The translations under genes were made by a program, and so were the position numbers. A model generated the notes under the pieces. It searched no databases. It saw only the letters and a list, made by a program, of their open reading frames with translations, and was not told the origin of the DNA. A stretch of 64,000 bases of DNA. It comes from Alphaproteobacteria bacterium (GTDB taxonomy: Bacteria > Pseudomonadota > Alphaproteobacteria > Micropepsales > Micropepsaceae). Location of the stretch: contig JAFAWQ010000022.1 of assembly GCA_019241645.1 (NCBI GenBank), positions 62,001-126,000 of the forward strand. The letters are read 5' to 3'. Shown here in pieces: positions 55,033 to 63,723 of the stretch (its first letter is position 1; every line of letters begins with the position of its first letter).

Positions 55033-55515
55033 ATGCGCCTTCTCGTCCTCGCTGTCGGCCAGGCACGCGGCACGCCCGAAAGCACGCTGTGCGATGATTT
55101 CTGCGGTCGCGCCGCCGGCATGGGCAAGCGGCTCGGGTTCTCGTCCGTGGCCGTGAAGGAAGTTGCTGTCTCCAAAGCGCGCGATTCGGCGGCGCGGATG
55201 CGCGAGGAAGGCGAGCGGCTGGCAGCGCGAATTCCGGAGCAGGCGCACGTGATCTGTCTCGATGCCAAGGGCAAGGGCATGACAAGCGATGCCTTTGCTG
55301 AAATGCTTGGCGCCATGCGCGACGCCGGTGCCCGCGACCTTGCATTCCTGATCGGCGGTCCGGACGGGCTCGATGTCGGCCCCACCGTAAAGCCCGGCCG
55401 CAGCCTGGCCTTCGGACCGCAGACATGGCCGCATCTGCTGGTGCGCGCAATGCTGGCCGAACAGATCTATCGCGCGATGACGATATTGGCGGGCCATCCC
55501 TATCACCGCGGGTAG
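55033..55515 (+). CDS. rlmH: 23S rRNA (pseudouridine(1915)-N(3))-methyltransferase RlmH
   Basis: RlmH methylates pseudouridine 1915 in helix 69 of 23S rRNA on assembled ribosomes. The 160-residue SPOUT enzyme has LDAKGKGMTSDAFAE, FLIGGPDGL and the C-terminal LLVRAMLAEQIYRAMTI and HPYHRG blocks. It follows rsfS, the usual order. Confidence 0.96.
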   Translation: MRLLVLAVGQARGTPESTLCDDFCGRAAGMGKRLGFSSVAVKEVAVSKARDSAARMREEGERLAARIPEQAHVICLDAKGKGMTSDAFAEMLGAMRDAGARDLAFLIGGPDGLDVGPTVKPGRSLAFGPQTWPHLLVRAMLAEQIYRAMTILAGHPYHRG

Positions 55516-55644
55516 GCTTCGGAGCGAACCACATCCCACAGATTTTACTCTGGCAGATCAAATATTTCGCTTTGAGGCGTCGCACGCTCACCTGTATAAA
55601 CCCGCCCGCTTGGTTTGGGGCGAATCGTTTCAAGGGGTGCGTAT

Positions 55645-56061
55645 ATGGGTATTCAGGTCCCGGTTGGCTATCTGCCGTCGGAAAGCGAGCCCTTCATGAA
55701 TGAGCGGCAGCGCGAATATTTCCGGTGCAAGCTTTCATGCTGGAGGGAAGAAATCCTTCGAGAAAGTCGTGAGACGATTCAGCATCTCCAGGTCGAGACG
55801 ACGCCTTTTGCCGATCTGGGGGATCGCGCCTCGACGGAAGCCGAGCGGCAACTGGAACTCCGCACACGCGATCGTCAACGCAAGCTGATTGCCAAGATCG
55901 ATGCAGCCCTGCGCCGGTTGGAGGATGGATCCTACGGTTTCTGCGAAGAGACCGGCGAACCGATCTCGCTCAAGCGCCTGGACGCGCGGCCGATCGCGAC
56001 GCTCTCGATTGAAGCGCAGGAACGGCACGAGCGGCGCGAACGCGTGTATCGCGACGACTGA
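55645..56061 (+). CDS. dksA: DksA-type transcription factor with reduced zinc finger
   Basis: DksA binds RNA polymerase in the secondary channel and works with ppGpp in the stringent response. The 138-residue product has the coiled-coil with the DxxDxA-like tip (FADLGDRASTEAERQ) and the C-terminal module GSYGFCEETGEPISLKRLDARP. Of the four Cys expected in the classic zinc finger only one remains, the pattern of the alphaproteobacterial Cys-poor DksA branch, which can work without zinc. GGGG lies about 10 bases before the ATG at 55645. Confidence 0.9.
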   Translation: MGIQVPVGYLPSESEPFMNERQREYFRCKLSCWREEILRESRETIQHLQVETTPFADLGDRASTEAERQLELRTRDRQRKLIAKIDAALRRLEDGSYGFCEETGEPISLKRLDARPIATLSIEAQERHERRERVYRDD

Positions 56062-56079
56062 CGGCCGCGTCCGGCGCGC

Positions 56080-56580
56080 CTAAGTTTCCGGTCCGGCCAG
56101 ATCGCGGAACGCGGTGATCACCTTCATATAGGTGTCCCGTTTGAACGGAACGATCATCCGCGGCAGGGCTTCGATCGCCAGCCATTTCCACTCCGCGAAC
56201 TCGGGCTCCGCCGTGTCGACGGTGATTTCCGAATCGCGGCCTAAAAACCGCATGGCCAGCCATTTTTGCCGCTGTCCGCGATAACGGCCTCGCAGTGCCA
56301 CGCCCAACAAATGGCTGGGCAGCTCGTAACAGAGCCACTCCGGATAATCGCGCAGCAGCTTGACGTTTCTGGTTCCGATCTCCTCTTCCAGTTCGCGAAA
56401 CGCCGCCTGTTCGGGCGTTTCGTCGCCGTCGATGCCCCCTTGCGGCATCTGCCAGCCTTCCACGGTCTGGTCGATGCGTTTGCCTACGAAAACCAACCCT
56501 TCGGCGTTCAGCAGCATGACCCCGACGCAGGGGCGATAGGGCAGGTCCTCGCGCTTGATATGCATGTTGTAGCGAGTCAT
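56080..56580 (-). CDS. rppH: RNA pyrophosphohydrolase (Nudix)
   Basis: RppH removes pyrophosphate from 5'-triphosphate mRNA and so starts its decay. The 166-residue product has a perfect Nudix box, GGIDGDETPEQAAFRELEEE then IG, near residues 48-69, and the WQMPQGG and YELPSHLLG family blocks. A second ATG five codons in (56565) could be the true start. It lies after the two S41 proteases on the same strand, as in many Alphaproteobacteria. Confidence 0.94.
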   Translation of the reverse strand: MTRYNMHIKREDLPYRPCVGVMLLNAEGLVFVGKRIDQTVEGWQMPQGGIDGDETPEQAAFRELEEEIGTRNVKLLRDYPEWLCYELPSHLLGVALRGRYRGQRQKWLAMRFLGRDSEITVDTAEPEFAEWKWLAIEALPRMIVPFKRDTYMKVITAFRDLAGPET

Positions 56581-56717
56581 GAGGGCGAGATCGTATTAGT
56601 GAATATGGCGGGCAAGCGGGTATCAGACCAAGGGACTCTCCCGCAAGCAGACATGGTTTCGCCGCCGGCGGAATGGCACAAGAAATCGAATCCCAAGAGG
56701 TTACGGGACGTTAATAT

Positions 56718-58016
56718 TTACGGGCGCGGATGAGGCTTCCGCAATTCCATGCCGGCCTTTCCCTGCAGAATTTGCACGGCATAGCTGAGTTGGAAGTCAG
56801 GATACGTTTTCTTCGGATCGGGCCGAATCACCGAGGCTATGTCGGACTTGATCGGCGGTCCTTCCGCAGCAAGGTGTCGTGGCAGGTCCGCCTCTCGCCC
56901 AATCAAGGCTCGCAGCACGTTGCTTTCCGCTGCGTTGTCGGAAACGGCGATATCCGGCACGATACCCGTCGTCTGGATCGAGCGTCCGGATGGCGTGTAA
57001 TAGCGTGCCGTCGTGAGATGCAGCGCCCCCGCCTTGCCATTTTCGAGGGGGACCACCGTTTGCACCGAACCCTTGCCGAATGTGACACTGCCTTCCACGC
57101 GCGCCCGCTTGTGATCCTGCAAGGCCCCGGCGACAATTTCGGACGCGCTCGCCGATCCGCCGTTCACCAGGATAATGACGGGCTTGCCATCGGCGATGTC
57201 CCCGGGCTGCGCGTCAAAACGCTGCGTCTCGTCCTTGCTTCGTCCGCGAATGGAGACAATTTCACCACCACCCAGAAAATCATCCGAAACGGCCACGGCT
57301 TGATCGAGAAGACCGCCACCATTGTCGCGCAAATCGATGATGTACCCCTTCAGTCTGGGTCCAATCTCTTTCTTTAATGCCGCCACCGCGGCGCGCAGGC
57401 CGGAATCGGTATGCTCGTTGAACGCGGGAAGTCTGATATAGCCGACATCGCCCTGACGCTTGTGCGTGACAGCTTCAACAGCAATCACCTGCCGCTTCAG
57501 TGTCACATCGAACGGGTCATGCAGCCCCTGCCGCATGATGCCGAGCATGACCTTTGTCCCTGCCGGGCCCCGGAGCTTGTCCTGCACGTCGTCGAGCTTC
57601 TGGCCGGTGATGAGTTTGCCGTCGATGGAAAGAATATGGTCTCCCGCCTTGATGCCGGCTTTGGAGGCCGGTGAATCTTCGATCGGCGAAATCACGGTAA
57701 CGAGGCTCTCGTCCAGGCCGATGACGAGACCGACGCCGCCATACTGACCCTCGGTTTTGACCTGCATCGCGGCAAAGGTCCGCGGATCGAAATAGCTGGA
57801 ATGCGGATCAAGCGATCCCAGCATGCCGCTCAGGGCGCCTTCGACCAACTGCTGGTCGCCCGGAGGCTCGACGTAGTTCGCGCGCACGACGGCATAGGCT
57901 TTGCCGAACCGGGCAAGCTCGGCGCTCGAGTCGGCGCCTTGCGCCAGTTGAAGCAAGCCCAGCGTGCCGCAAAAAACTCCAGCCGCGCTCAGGAGGCCCA
58001 GCGAAAAGCCGTTCAC
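56718..58016 (-). CDS. S41 C-terminal processing protease 1
   Basis: This 432-residue exported serine protease has a Ser-Lys dyad. An N-terminal signal or anchor helix (LGLLSAAGVFCGTLGLLQL) is followed by a PDZ domain (GGVGLVIGLDESLVTVISPI) and the catalytic core, with the Ser in GGSASASEIVAGAL (about residue 290) and the Lys in FGKGSVQT (about residue 315). It is a tandem relative of the next gene upstream. In this position such proteases process cell-wall factors; the usual partner EnvC-like gene lies two genes away. Confidence 0.92.
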   Translation of the reverse strand: MNGFSLGLLSAAGVFCGTLGLLQLAQGADSSAELARFGKAYAVVRANYVEPPGDQQLVEGALSGMLGSLDPHSSYFDPRTFAAMQVKTEGQYGGVGLVIGLDESLVTVISPIEDSPASKAGIKAGDHILSIDGKLITGQKLDDVQDKLRGPAGTKVMLGIMRQGLHDPFDVTLKRQVIAVEAVTHKRQGDVGYIRLPAFNEHTDSGLRAAVAALKKEIGPRLKGYIIDLRDNGGGLLDQAVAVSDDFLGGGEIVSIRGRSKDETQRFDAQPGDIADGKPVIILVNGGSASASEIVAGALQDHKRARVEGSVTFGKGSVQTVVPLENGKAGALHLTTARYYTPSGRSIQTTGIVPDIAVSDNAAESNVLRALIGREADLPRHLAAEGPPIKSDIASVIRPDPKKTYPDFQLSYAVQILQGKAGMELRKPHPRP

Positions 58017-58044
58017 GAAAGCTCCATCGCGCTATGGCGCGCGT

Positions 58045-59343
58045 TCAATTTGCCGCCGCGCTTTTCATCGCGGAAGCGACCGTTTTGGTGCCGCGCAGGT
58101 AATCGAGCGCGTAGGAGAGCTGAAAGTCGTCGTATTTCTTGCCCGCCGCCGGCTTAATGACGGTCTGGCCCGGCTTCTTCGCAGCTTCGCCTGCCAGATG
58201 GCCCGGGAGATTGGCCTCACTGGTGCGCAGCAAACCGGCGGTGTCGTCATCGTCTCCCTGACTGACCGCCACGTCTGGAATGATGCCAGTTGCCTGAATG
58301 GAATGACCGGAAGGCGTGTAGTATCGGGCGGTTGTCAGCCGCAATGCGCCGCCGCCCTGCGCAAGCGGAATAATGGTCTGCACCGACCCCTTGCCGAACG
58401 AGGTCATGCCAAGAACCGTTGCCCGCTTGTGATCCTGCAAAGCTCCAGCGACAATTTCCGACGCGCTGGCCGTTCCGCCGTTGATCAACACAACGATACG
58501 TTTGCCGCCAGTGAGATCGCCGCCCCGGGCGTTGTAGCGCTGCGTATCGTCGGCATGCCGGCCGCGGGTCGAAACGATTTCGCCCCCTTCCAGGAAGTCG
58601 TCGGAAACCATGACCGCTTGATCCAACAGGCCACCAGGGTCGTTGCGCAGATCGACAACGTAACCCTTGATGCCTCCACCAATCTGCGTCCTCAGATCGC
58701 GGAGAGCCTTCTCCAATCCCGGTGCGGTGCGCTCGTTGAAGGCTGAGATGCGGACGTAGCCGACATCGCCTTCGCGGCGGTACTTCACGCTGTCCACGCG
58801 GATCACGGCGCGGGTCAGGGTGACGTCGAAAGGCTTCTTCGCGTTGGGGCGCAGAATAGTCAGGCTGATCTTCGAGCCGTTCGGCCCGCGCATCTTATCG
58901 ATGGCCTCGGTCAGCGCCATGCCGCGGATCGGCACGCTGTTTATGGCAGCGATAAAATCGCCGGTCTTGAGCCCGGCTTTTGCCGCAGGCGTGTCATCGA
59001 TTGGCGAAATCACTTTCACCAGCCCATCTTCCATGGTGACTTCGATTCCCAGGCCGCCGAACTCGCCTTTCGTCTGGATCTGCATGTCCGCGAATGTCTT
59101 GGCGTCCATGTAACTGGAGTGCGGGTCGAGCCCCGAAACCATGCCTTCGATCGCATTGTTGACGAGTTCGCTGTCCTGGACGGGGCGAACGTAGTTGGCG
59201 CGGACACGCTCGAAGGCATCGCTGAACAGATCGAGCTGCCGATAGGCGGAAACCTCATTGGCACCGTGGGCCACGGGAAACAACATCAGGGCCGATGCAA
59301 AACCCGCGACACCGCCCAAACCCACCCACGCATACCGCTTCAT
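58045..59343 (-). CDS. S41 C-terminal processing protease 2
   Basis: This is a second 432-residue S41 protease. It has a signal or anchor helix, PDZ (GGLGIEVTMEDGLVKVISPI), the Ser in GGTASASEIVAGAL and the Lys in FGKGSVQT. Starting at 59343 it overlaps the EnvC-like stop as ATGA; the ORF is open 12 codons further but those lie in the neighbour. The C-terminal tails of the two S41 proteins differ and this one is Lys-rich, which may give them different substrates. Confidence 0.93.
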   Translation of the reverse strand: MKRYAWVGLGGVAGFASALMLFPVAHGANEVSAYRQLDLFSDAFERVRANYVRPVQDSELVNNAIEGMVSGLDPHSSYMDAKTFADMQIQTKGEFGGLGIEVTMEDGLVKVISPIDDTPAAKAGLKTGDFIAAINSVPIRGMALTEAIDKMRGPNGSKISLTILRPNAKKPFDVTLTRAVIRVDSVKYRREGDVGYVRISAFNERTAPGLEKALRDLRTQIGGGIKGYVVDLRNDPGGLLDQAVMVSDDFLEGGEIVSTRGRHADDTQRYNARGGDLTGGKRIVVLINGGTASASEIVAGALQDHKRATVLGMTSFGKGSVQTIIPLAQGGGALRLTTARYYTPSGHSIQATGIIPDVAVSQGDDDDTAGLLRTSEANLPGHLAGEAAKKPGQTVIKPAAGKKYDDFQLSYALDYLRGTKTVASAMKSAAAN

Positions 59344-60560
59344 GTCCCTTTTGCCTTCCTTAGACTCACGCCCAGCCATGGCGCCGGGCTAACACCTTTT
59401 CCGTTTCGCCGGAGCTCGAAGTAGAGCTTCGCCCCGTGCTTCCCCAACGGCATCCTGCCGAGAGGTTCGCCGGCGAGCAGTTCGTCGCCGGGCCGGACAT
59501 CGATATGGTCCAGTCCCGCAAGTACCAGATCGTAGCCGCCGCTGACCTCCAGGATCAAGACGCCGCCGGTCCTATGGTAAGGGCCGGCGAAAAGAACCTT
59601 CGAATCTGCCGGGGCAACAACCGCCGCACCCGATGCCGTGACGTAACTGAGGCCTGGAGCCCGGTCCTCCGGCAAGTTCGGCGCGATCTGCCCCACAACC
59701 GGTGGCGCGAGGGATCCTGCCCTTAGCGGCGCAAAAGCGCCATTTCCCGGCGGCTGCACGACAACCATACCCGCCCGGGAAGCGTCGTTGCGCAAAGCCG
59801 CGACGCGGTCGATCAGGGCCTTCAGGTCCGAAGCCTCCGAAGCGATGGCATCGAATTCTGCTTGCAGCGCCCGATAGGCGGCGCCAGCACCCGTCGCCTC
59901 GCGTTCCTTTGTCGCGACAAGTTGATTGAGGTCGGTCTGCGCGGCCACCAATTGTTTGGAATTGCGCAAGCCTTCCTGCCGCCGCGCGAAAAGGACCGTG
60001 CGTGTGTGGCGAAGCGCATCCAGTTGTTTCACCAGCGCCGCCGCCGCGCCATATACGCGGGGCAGCGCAGCGCCCAAAACCATGGCGGCGCGGGTGGAAC
60101 GAAGGGCATCGTCGGGCTCGAGAGCGATGGCCGGCGGCAAATCCGACTGCAAACGTTCCAGAACGGCCAAGAGGTGGGCGACGCGCACGCGATCTTGGGC
60201 AAACCGAAGGGAGAGCGTTTTCTCTTTTCCCGCAAGCTGCGCGATCTCGGAATCGATCCGCAGCTTGTCTCGTTCCAGCCCCTGAACGCGAGCAGCCGTC
60301 TCAATCAATTGGCGGCGCAACGAGGCGGCCTGCGCGGCAAGCGCCGCGCTTTTCTGCCGGGCCGTTTCAACTCCGGGCTTGGCTTTTTCGATTTGCTGTT
60401 GAAGCGCGCGGTAACGCTCCTCGCTCTTGGGAAGTTTTCGCGCCTGCGCGGCCGGAATGGCATTGCGCGTGTCCAGGTCCAGAGAGGGCGTTTGCGACGC
60501 GGCAAACGCCATCGAGACCATAGAGGCCAGGAGTAGCGGCGAAAGGCAGGCCCACGTCAC
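59340..60560 (-). CDS. EnvC-like murein hydrolase activator
   Basis: This is a 406-residue exported protein with a signal peptide, a long coiled coil (residues about 40-240, many Gln, Ala and Arg heptads) and a C-terminal LytM/M23 domain. The zinc-site His residues are not all in place: the normal LHFE strand reads LYFELRRNG and the first HxxxD is not obvious. A degenerate LytM domain fits a regulator of cell-wall amidases and not an active hydrolase, as for EnvC. It overlaps gpmA at its start and the S41 protease at its end. Confidence 0.88.
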   Translation of the reverse strand: MTWACLSPLLLASMVSMAFAASQTPSLDLDTRNAIPAAQARKLPKSEERYRALQQQIEKAKPGVETARQKSAALAAQAASLRRQLIETAARVQGLERDKLRIDSEIAQLAGKEKTLSLRFAQDRVRVAHLLAVLERLQSDLPPAIALEPDDALRSTRAAMVLGAALPRVYGAAAALVKQLDALRHTRTVLFARRQEGLRNSKQLVAAQTDLNQLVATKEREATGAGAAYRALQAEFDAIASEASDLKALIDRVAALRNDASRAGMVVVQPPGNGAFAPLRAGSLAPPVVGQIAPNLPEDRAPGLSYVTASGAAVVAPADSKVLFAGPYHRTGGVLILEVSGGYDLVLAGLDHIDVRPGDELLAGEPLGRMPLGKHGAKLYFELRRNGKGVSPAPWLGVSLRKAKGT

Positions 60561-61330
60561 GCGCGTTGCGTTTGCTTCTGGACGGAGTCGATCTTTGCCT
60601 GGATAGCCGCCGCATCGCCGAGAAAACGCGCCTCCGTCGCCCGCCAGTTTCTATCCAGCCGGTAGACGCGGGGGATGCCCGTCGGTAGGTTCACGTCGAC
60701 AATGGCTTCATCGCTGATGCCTTCGAGGTGCTTCATCAGCGCCCGCAGCGAATTGCCGTGGGCCACGACGATCACGCGCTTGCCATCCGCGAGTTGTGGT
60801 ATGATCGACCCTGTCCAGTAGGGCAGAACGCGCGCGAGAACCTCTTTCAAACTTTCGCTGCATGGCAGATCGCTTCGGCGGATGCCGGCGTATCTTGGAT
60901 CGTTGCCCGGAAAGTCCAGCGAGGTCTTTTCGACGGGCGGCGGCGGGGTCGCGTAGCTGCGGCGCCATTTCTTGACCTGCGCTTCGCCAAATTGCTCGAC
61001 GGCTTCCGCTTTGTTGCGGCCCTGGAGGGCTCCGTAATGGCGCTCGTTCAGCCGCCAGTCATTGGTTACGGGAATCCACATGCGATCCATGGCCTCCAGC
61101 GAAAGCCACAGCGTTTTGATGGCGCGACTGAGAAGCGAGGTGAAGGCGAGATCGAATCCCAGATCCGCTCCCCTCATCAGCCGGCCAGCTTCCCGGGCCT
61201 CGCGCTCTCCCTGATCGGTGAGACGCACATCGCGCCAGCCGGTGAAGAGGTTCAGCTTGTTCCACTCGCTCTCGCCGTGACGGAGGAGAACCAGCGGGTA
61301 CTCGGCGCTCGAAATGCCGGTCTTAATCAT
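60557..61330 (-). CDS. gpmA: 2,3-bisphosphoglycerate-dependent phosphoglycerate mutase
   Basis: This glycolytic enzyme interconverts 3- and 2-phosphoglycerate through a phospho-His. The 257-residue product has LLRHGESEWNKLNLFTGW with the catalytic His, then LNERHYGALQGRNKAE and the second His in VVAHGNSLRAL. It overlaps the EnvC-like gene by four bases, so it heads the gpm-envC-S41-S41 run; rppH follows further downstream. Related clusters often have the cofactor-independent enzyme at this spot. Confidence 0.93.
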   Translation of the reverse strand: MIKTGISSAEYPLVLLRHGESEWNKLNLFTGWRDVRLTDQGEREAREAGRLMRGADLGFDLAFTSLLSRAIKTLWLSLEAMDRMWIPVTNDWRLNERHYGALQGRNKAEAVEQFGEAQVKKWRRSYATPPPPVEKTSLDFPGNDPRYAGIRRSDLPCSESLKEVLARVLPYWTGSIIPQLADGKRVIVVAHGNSLRALMKHLEGISDEAIVDVNLPTGIPRVYRLDRNWRATEARFLGDAAAIQAKIDSVQKQTQRA

Positions 61331-61483
61331 CGCGACTCGGTCTCCCGCCTCTGCTCTGCGTCCCTACCGCAGGGGAACTGCAATGAAAATGGCGGAGACG
61401 GCGAATCCTGCTAGGGTGACGCCAAGATTCGGAAAGCCTTCGACACCCGATTGTTCGCCGATGACCCGTCCCTTTCCAGCCGC

Positions 61484-62683
61484 ATGAAAACCTTGCTGAT
61501 CGTATCGGGCGGGCGGGAAGCACTCCATGCGGCAAGCCTCGCCAAACGCCTTGGCCACTATGTCGTGGTGTCGGATCGTGACATGCAGGCGCCTGCATTT
61601 GCGCATGCGGATTCCTGTGTCATCGCAGACTGGCGCAGCCCGGATGAAACACCGGCGGCCGCGGAACGGTTCAACCGCAAGATCCGCAGGATCGACGGCG
61701 TGATGGCCGCTGAGCCGGCGGCCATCCCCGCAATGGCGGAAACCTGCGAGCGGCTGCGCCTTCCGGGCATCTCAAGCGACGCCGCGAGGCTAAGTGGCGA
61801 CCGGCTGCTTGCGCGCGAGCGCTTGCTTGCCGCCGGCATCCCGCTTCCCTGGTTTTCTTTGGTGGCAACGCTGCAAGCCCTGCAGCGGATTGCCATCGAA
61901 CGCGGGACACCGCTGGTGATCAAACCTGCCGATGGTGTGCGCAGTAGTGCTCAGCGCGTCAGTCGCGCGGAAGACCTTGATAGGGCGTACCACACGGCGC
62001 GCGATCAATCGCCGACCCAGCGCGTCATGGCGGAAGAATTTGTGATTCCGCCGCACGTCACGGCGGCGAGTCTGGTCGTGAACGGCCGTTGCTATACCGT
62101 TGCAATCGCTGACAGCATTCTGGATGAAGAACATCCGCCGTTTCTCATCCGCAATGGCAGAGCCATACCCGGCACGATGCCGGGTGAACTGCTGTCGCGC
62201 GTGGGCCAGGTCATCGCCAAAACAGCCGCTGCGCTCGGCATCGATTTCGGTGCGATGGAAACCACGCTTGCAGTCAGGAATGACCAACTCCAACTGCTGA
62301 ACATACGTATGGGGCTTCCCCCATACGTATGTTGCCGGCAGATCGCTCTGAGTTCGGGCGTGGATATTTACGCATCCGCCATAAAGCTCGCCCTGGGTGA
62401 CTCATTGACGAGCGAGGACACGATCGCGAACAGTGGCCACCCCTCGGTCGTCAAGGTGCGGTACGCGCCGCCCGGCCGGATTGTCGGCATCTGCGGTGAG
62501 GAAGAGGCTCGCATGGTTCCAGGTGTGAGAGAGTTGGTCTTGTCGCTGCAGCCGGGAGAAATTATCCGGCCGGAGCAAGCTCCGACGGCTGCCGTGGCAG
62601 TGCTCGCTACTGGATCATCACGGGAAGCGGCCGAGAGGACAGCGCGCGATGCACTGTCGCTGTTGCGCATAGAGAATGCCTAG
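61484..62683 (+). CDS. ATP-grasp family protein (carboxylate-amine ligase type)
   Basis: This is a 399-residue enzyme with an N-terminal Rossmann-like domain (TLLIVSGGREALHAASLAKR) and an ATP-grasp core (PLVIKPADGVRSSAQRV, AEEFVIPPHVTAASLVV and the metal-binding region near LGIDFGAMETT). It resembles the carbamoyl-phosphate-synthase-like/D-ala-D-ala-ligase branch that joins a carboxylate to an amine or thiol using ATP. The substrate is unknown. I chose the ATG at 61484, where the homology starts. A perfect 14-pair inverted repeat lies in the coding sequence at 62301-62332, encoding NIRMGLPPYV, at the place where relatives normally carry an E.N.R loop. Confidence 0.82.
   Translation: MKTLLIVSGGREALHAASLAKRLGHYVVVSDRDMQAPAFAHADSCVIADWRSPDETPAAAERFNRKIRRIDGVMAAEPAAIPAMAETCERLRLPGISSDAARLSGDRLLARERLLAAGIPLPWFSLVATLQALQRIAIERGTPLVIKPADGVRSSAQRVSRAEDLDRAYHTARDQSPTQRVMAEEFVIPPHVTAASLVVNGRCYTVAIADSILDEEHPPFLIRNGRAIPGTMPGELLSRVGQVIAKTAAALGIDFGAMETTLAVRNDQLQLLNIRMGLPPYVCCRQIALSSGVDIYASAIKLALGDSLTSEDTIANSGHPSVVKVRYAPPGRIVGICGEEEARMVPGVRELVLSLQPGEIIRPEQAPTAAVAVLATGSSREAAERTARDALSLLRIENA
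62301..62332. repeat. Perfect inverted repeat inside the ATP-grasp gene
   Basis: ACATACGTATGGGG, a CTTC loop and CCCCATACGTATGT form a perfect 14-pair stem (15 with the flanking A-T). Each arm contains the ten-base palindrome CATACGTATG. It is unusual inside a coding sequence and is stronger than any terminator in the window. It may be an operator-like or insertion-target sequence, or a folded mRNA element. Confidence 0.75.
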
Positions 62684-62716
62684 ACGAATTGCCGATTGGA
62701 CGCGTCCACAGGGCAT

Positions 62717-63643
62717 TCAGCTGGCGGATGGCGACACTGCTTCGTCGGAAACCAGCGACCGATAGGCAAAGGCGCTCGCGCCCGCCAACAATGCGTAAAT
62801 AACTGCGCCGATCAGCAGGCCCGCAGGATAGAGAATGTACCAATACGTCCGATACAATCCAAACGAGCGAACCATTTGCTCACGCTGGTATTGTTGCCAT
62901 TGCGCAAGTGCCTCGGGCGAGTTGTTAGGCGGAAGGAGGTTTCCTTTGAATGCATAGAGAACGTAGATCAGATCCGCCAAAATCAGGGGAATCATTACTG
63001 CCATAAGGATCGCGAAAATTCGCCAGAAGTTGCCGCGCGTCAGCTGCCAGCCACGAAACAGGTCGATTTTTTCCTCGGCTACAGCGATTGGCGCCATGAA
63101 AAAGGACAATCGTATGGCAGCCAGGAAGAGGAGGCAGACTGCCGCAATGATGCCGAGGATTACTGCAATAGCGAGAATGGCGACCAAACCCTGCCCGCGC
63201 AGCGTGCTCGCGAGCACACCAAATACGATGCCGCCAAGGAGCGATACAATGAGGATCGCAATGTAGACCGCTGCCATCGCGAGTAGAAAAAGAAGATACA
63301 TTGCGAGCAATCGCCAGGTAGCGAGACCAAAGGGGTTTTGCCGAAAAACCGAACCTTTCCGGATGCCAAGAGCCTCCTTCGTCAGTGAGGCCCACTGTGC
63401 GACAAGCAGTACGAATATTACGACGAAATATGCGATCAGAATGAGGGCCGAATTGCGGAAAGGCTGTGGATCACCGCTTGCGAGCTTCGTTAGTGCAGCC
63501 TGATAGGGTCTCGAGATCGCGAAGCTCAGTGCCCAGAGAATGATCACGGGAATCAAGATCACTCCGAGATTGTTGACGATGTTGCCAAAAGCGAAACGGT
63601 ATGCATTCGCTATTGTGGCGCCGACCGGAATTTTCTCCGGCAT
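62717..63643 (-). CDS. Multi-span membrane protein of unknown function
   Basis: This is a 308-residue protein with about six membrane helices: LGVILIPVIILWALSFAI, ILIAYFVVIFVLLVA, LLAMYLLFLLAMAAVYIAIL, LAIAVILGIIAAVCLLFLA, IFAILMAVMIPLILADLI and PAGLLIGAVIYALLAGASAF. Charged loops lie between them. There is no known motif; it resembles glycerophosphoryl-diester-type or DUF-class membrane proteins only in its general layout. It stands alone near the end of the window, converging on the ATP-grasp gene. Confidence 0.75.
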   Translation of the reverse strand: MPEKIPVGATIANAYRFAFGNIVNNLGVILIPVIILWALSFAISRPYQAALTKLASGDPQPFRNSALILIAYFVVIFVLLVAQWASLTKEALGIRKGSVFRQNPFGLATWRLLAMYLLFLLAMAAVYIAILIVSLLGGIVFGVLASTLRGQGLVAILAIAVILGIIAAVCLLFLAAIRLSFFMAPIAVAEEKIDLFRGWQLTRGNFWRIFAILMAVMIPLILADLIYVLYAFKGNLLPPNNSPEALAQWQQYQREQMVRSFGLYRTYWYILYPAGLLIGAVIYALLAGASAFAYRSLVSDEAVSPSAS

Positions 63644-63723
63644 ATGTCTGCCCCCGCGAAGCCCTTCGGGAGATATTGTAACCTATTTTCCGCCTAGATG
63701 AAGCGCTTGCAGCGCCGTCATGC

